Shown here: positions 6,646 through 8,144 of the stretch, in pieces
Numbering within the stretch: the stretch's first letter is position 1
Layout of the letters: each line of letters starts with the position of its first letter
Assembly: GCA_021604925.1 (NCBI GenBank)
Contig: BQJX01000098.1
Location: 1-8,144, forward strand
DNA: 8,144 nucleotides
From: Gemmatimonadota bacterium
Lineage (GTDB): Bacteria; ARS69
Direction of reading: 5' to 3'
The notes under the pieces: generated by a model
Database searches by the model: none
Seen by the model: the letters and a program-made list of their open reading frames with translations, nothing else
What the model was told of the DNA's origin: nothing
Made by a program: the position numbers and the translations under genes

Positions 6646-8144
6646 GCAGGCGACGGTGGCGGCGGGCCGCGTCGGCGCTTGCGCTCACAGTCGGATGTGC
6701 CGGCGCGCCCGTGTGCGAGGCCGACGGCGACGTGGTGCTGGACGCCTTCGAGGACGTGACGGTGTGGCAGGCGCTGCCGGCCGACGGCGTGGGCCTCGAT
6801 CTGCGCGCGGACGACGGGTTCCACGGCCGGTCGCTGCGCCTGGACTTCCGGTTCACCGGAGGCGGCTACGCCGTGGCGCGGCGGGACCTGCCCATCCGGC
6901 TTCCGGACAACTACGAACTGCGGTTCCGGGTGCGGGGATCCGGGCCGCCGAACCACCTGGAGGTCAAGCTGGTCGACGCCAGCGGCGACAATGTCTGGTG
7001 GCACGTCTTTCGGGACTATTCCCCCACCGATGACTGGAGCACGCTTCGCATCAAGAAGCGGCAGCTCTCGTTTGCCTGGGGGCCGCTGGGCGGGGGCGAA
7101 CTTCGGGAAGCCGCGGCAATCGAGTTTGCCGTCACGGCCGGGTCCGGAGGAGTCGGCTCCCTGTGGATCGACGAACTCGAGTTGGTGAGTCTGCCCCCGG
7201 CGGACCTCCCCTACCCGGCGCCCCGGCTGACATCCTCGTCGGGAGCATCCGCGTCGAACGCGCTGGATGGGGATCCAACGACGTTCTGGTCCCCGAGTGC
7301 GGGCGACGCGGATCCCTGGGTCGCCATCGACTTCGGCCGCCCGCGCGAGTTCGGGGGCGTCACGATCCACTGGATGGACGACCGGCACGCCGCCGACTAC
7401 GTGGTGGAGATCTCCGAGGACGCCGTGACGTGGACGCCGGTCCTTGCGGTCACGGATGGCAACGGGGGAAAGGATCCGCTGTTCCTGCCGGAGTCCGAAG
7501 CGCGGCATCTCCGCGTGCGTTCGCGCGTGCGTTCGCGCGACTCGGGCCGCCCCTGTGCGATCGCGGAGCTGGAGATCCAACCGCTCGAATGGTCCGCGTC
7601 CCGGGAACGCTTCTTCGAGGCCATCGCCGGCGACTTCCCGCCCGGTTCGTTCCCGCGCGGCATCGCGGGCGAGCAGTCGTACTGGACGGTGGTCGGCGTG
7701 GACGGCGATCCCAAGGAGTGCCTCTTCTCGGAGGACGGTGCAATCGAAGCGGGCCTCGGTGAGTTCTCCATCGAGCCGTTCCTCCTGGTGGACGGCGTCC
7801 TGCACACCTGGGCGGACGCGACCCTTGAAGCGTCGCTGGAAGCCGACTTCCTGCCCCTGCCGTGGGTGACCTGGACGCTGGACGATCTGACGTTGCGGAT
7901 CGGCGCGTTCGCGACCGGGGAGCCGGGAGCCTCGTCCGTGGTCGTTCGGTACGTGGTGGTGAACCCCGCCGCCACGGCGCGCGATGTACGTCTCTACCTG
8001 GCGGTGCGCCCGTTCCAGGTCAACCCGCCTTCCCAGCAGCTCAACCATGCCGGGGGGACCGCCCCGGTGCGGGAGATCCGTGGATCCGGGCGATTCCTCC
8101 ACGTGAACGGCGATCTCCGCGTGGTGTCCATGGTCGATCCTGCG
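6642..8144 (+). CDS. exported multidomain discoidin (F5/8 type C) protein, 3' truncated by the window
   Basis: The frame is open from a TTG overlapping the MalG-type stop (TTGA) to the window edge, giving 501 residues without a stop. The N-terminus is Arg-rich (residues 3-8), then a short hydrophobic stretch and TVGC with Cys19, a possible but imperfect lipobox, so export is likely and lipidation possible. Region 1, about 30-183, runs from VVLDAFEDVTVWQA to SLWIDELELV and resembles CBM11/CIA30-type jelly-roll domains: it has LEVKLVDASGDNVWWHVF and the closing IDELEL. Region 2, about 195-313, is an F5/8 type C (discoidin, CBM32-like) domain: ALDGDPTTFWSP at 207-218, WVAIDFGRPREFGGVTIHW at 226-244, YVVEISEDAVTW at 253-264, and AIAELEI at 306-312. 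Region 3, from about 320, is strand-rich with RPFQVNPP at 456-463. It looks like the beta-sandwich found in front of (alpha/alpha)6 glycosidase domains, but the catalytic part would lie beyond the window. The gene closes the visible operon, so a role in binding or degrading glycans is inferred. Confidence 0.85.
   Translation, partial: MSRRRWRRAASALALTVGCAGAPVCEADGDVVLDAFEDVTVWQALPADGVGLDLRADDGFHGRSLRLDFRFTGGGYAVARRDLPIRLPDNYELRFRVRGSGPPNHLEVKLVDASGDNVWWHVFRDYSPTDDWSTLRIKKRQLSFAWGPLGGGELREAAAIEFAVTAGSGGVGSLWIDELELVSLPPADLPYPAPRLTSSSGASASNALDGDPTTFWSPSAGDADPWVAIDFGRPREFGGVTIHWMDDRHAADYVVEISEDAVTWTPVLAVTDGNGGKDPLFLPESEARHLRVRSRVRSRDSGRPCAIAELEIQPLEWSASRERFFEAIAGDFPPGSFPRGIAGEQSYWTVVGVDGDPKECLFSEDGAIEAGLGEFSIEPFLLVDGVLHTWADATLEASLEADFLPLPWVTWTLDDLTLRIGAFATGEPGASSVVVRYVVVNPAATARDVRLYLAVRPFQVNPPSQQLNHAGGTAPVREIRGSGRFLHVNGDLRVVSMVDPA
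7512..7535 (+). repeat. in-frame 12-bp tandem duplication in the discoidin domain
   Basis: CGCGTGCGTTCG occurs twice in direct succession, followed by another CGCG. It encodes RVRS twice (residues 291-298) in the strand before the conserved AIAELEI end of the F5/8 type C domain. The copies are identical at the nucleotide level, which suggests a recent duplication by slippage. Confidence 0.7.

Noticed and set aside
6656..7033. Short + strand frames at 6656-7033, 6991-7188, 7163-7762 and 7444-7869 as separate genes
   Set aside because: All lie within the continuous discoidin-protein frame (6642 to the edge) in other reading frames and show no domain.
6252..8102. A 616-codon open frame on the - strand opposite the MalG-type and discoidin genes
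   Set aside because: The composition is Arg/Gly/Val/His-rich without motifs, and the + strand frame carries clear F5/8 type C and permease signatures.

Overview
This is a GC-rich, gene-dense bacterial window with all genes on the + strand. The supported genes are the 3' end of a beta-propeller-like protein, a membrane-anchored Ser/Thr kinase, and a five-gene carbohydrate-utilisation operon that runs off the right edge. Two genes use TTG starts. A lipoprotein glycosidase, a lipoprotein solute-binding protein, a Hanks kinase with an N-terminal membrane domain and a large discoidin-domain protein suggest a high-GC environmental phylum such as Gemmatimonadota, Eisenbacteria or a relative. That placement is a guess, because no marker gene is present.

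Left part (3-2005): the C-terminal 142 residues of a propeller-type protein end at 431. After 47 bp comes a 508-residue kinase with about six membrane segments in its first 200 residues and a complete catalytic domain in the rest. A 97-bp gap (2006-2102) holds an imperfect inverted repeat and is the most likely place for an operon promoter, although no clear -35/-10 pair is visible.

Right part (2103-8144): a lipoprotein of the glycoamylase/GH144 family (family members known as endo-beta-1,2-glucanases) overlaps by 4 bp (ATGA) a lipoprotein family-1 sugar-binding protein. Two ABC permeases of MalF and MalG type follow, with a 1-bp gap and an 8-bp overlap. The second permease overlaps by 4 bp (TTGA) a large exported protein that is open to the window edge. 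That protein has a CBM11/CIA30-like N-terminal domain, an F5/8 type C (discoidin) domain, and a third region that looks like the beta-sandwich preceding a six-hairpin glycosidase domain.

The tight junctions imply one transcript and translational coupling. The simplest model is that the glycosidase cuts a glucan, possibly beta-1,2-glucan, outside the cytoplasm. The binding protein then delivers the oligosaccharides to the two-permease importer, while the discoidin protein binds and possibly processes glycans. No ABC ATPase gene is present, so it lies downstream of the window or is a shared subunit encoded elsewhere. Whether the kinase has anything to do with the operon cannot be decided from the sequence. 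No tRNA, rRNA, CRISPR array, insertion sequence or attachment site was seen, and no stretch over 300 bases lacks a gene.
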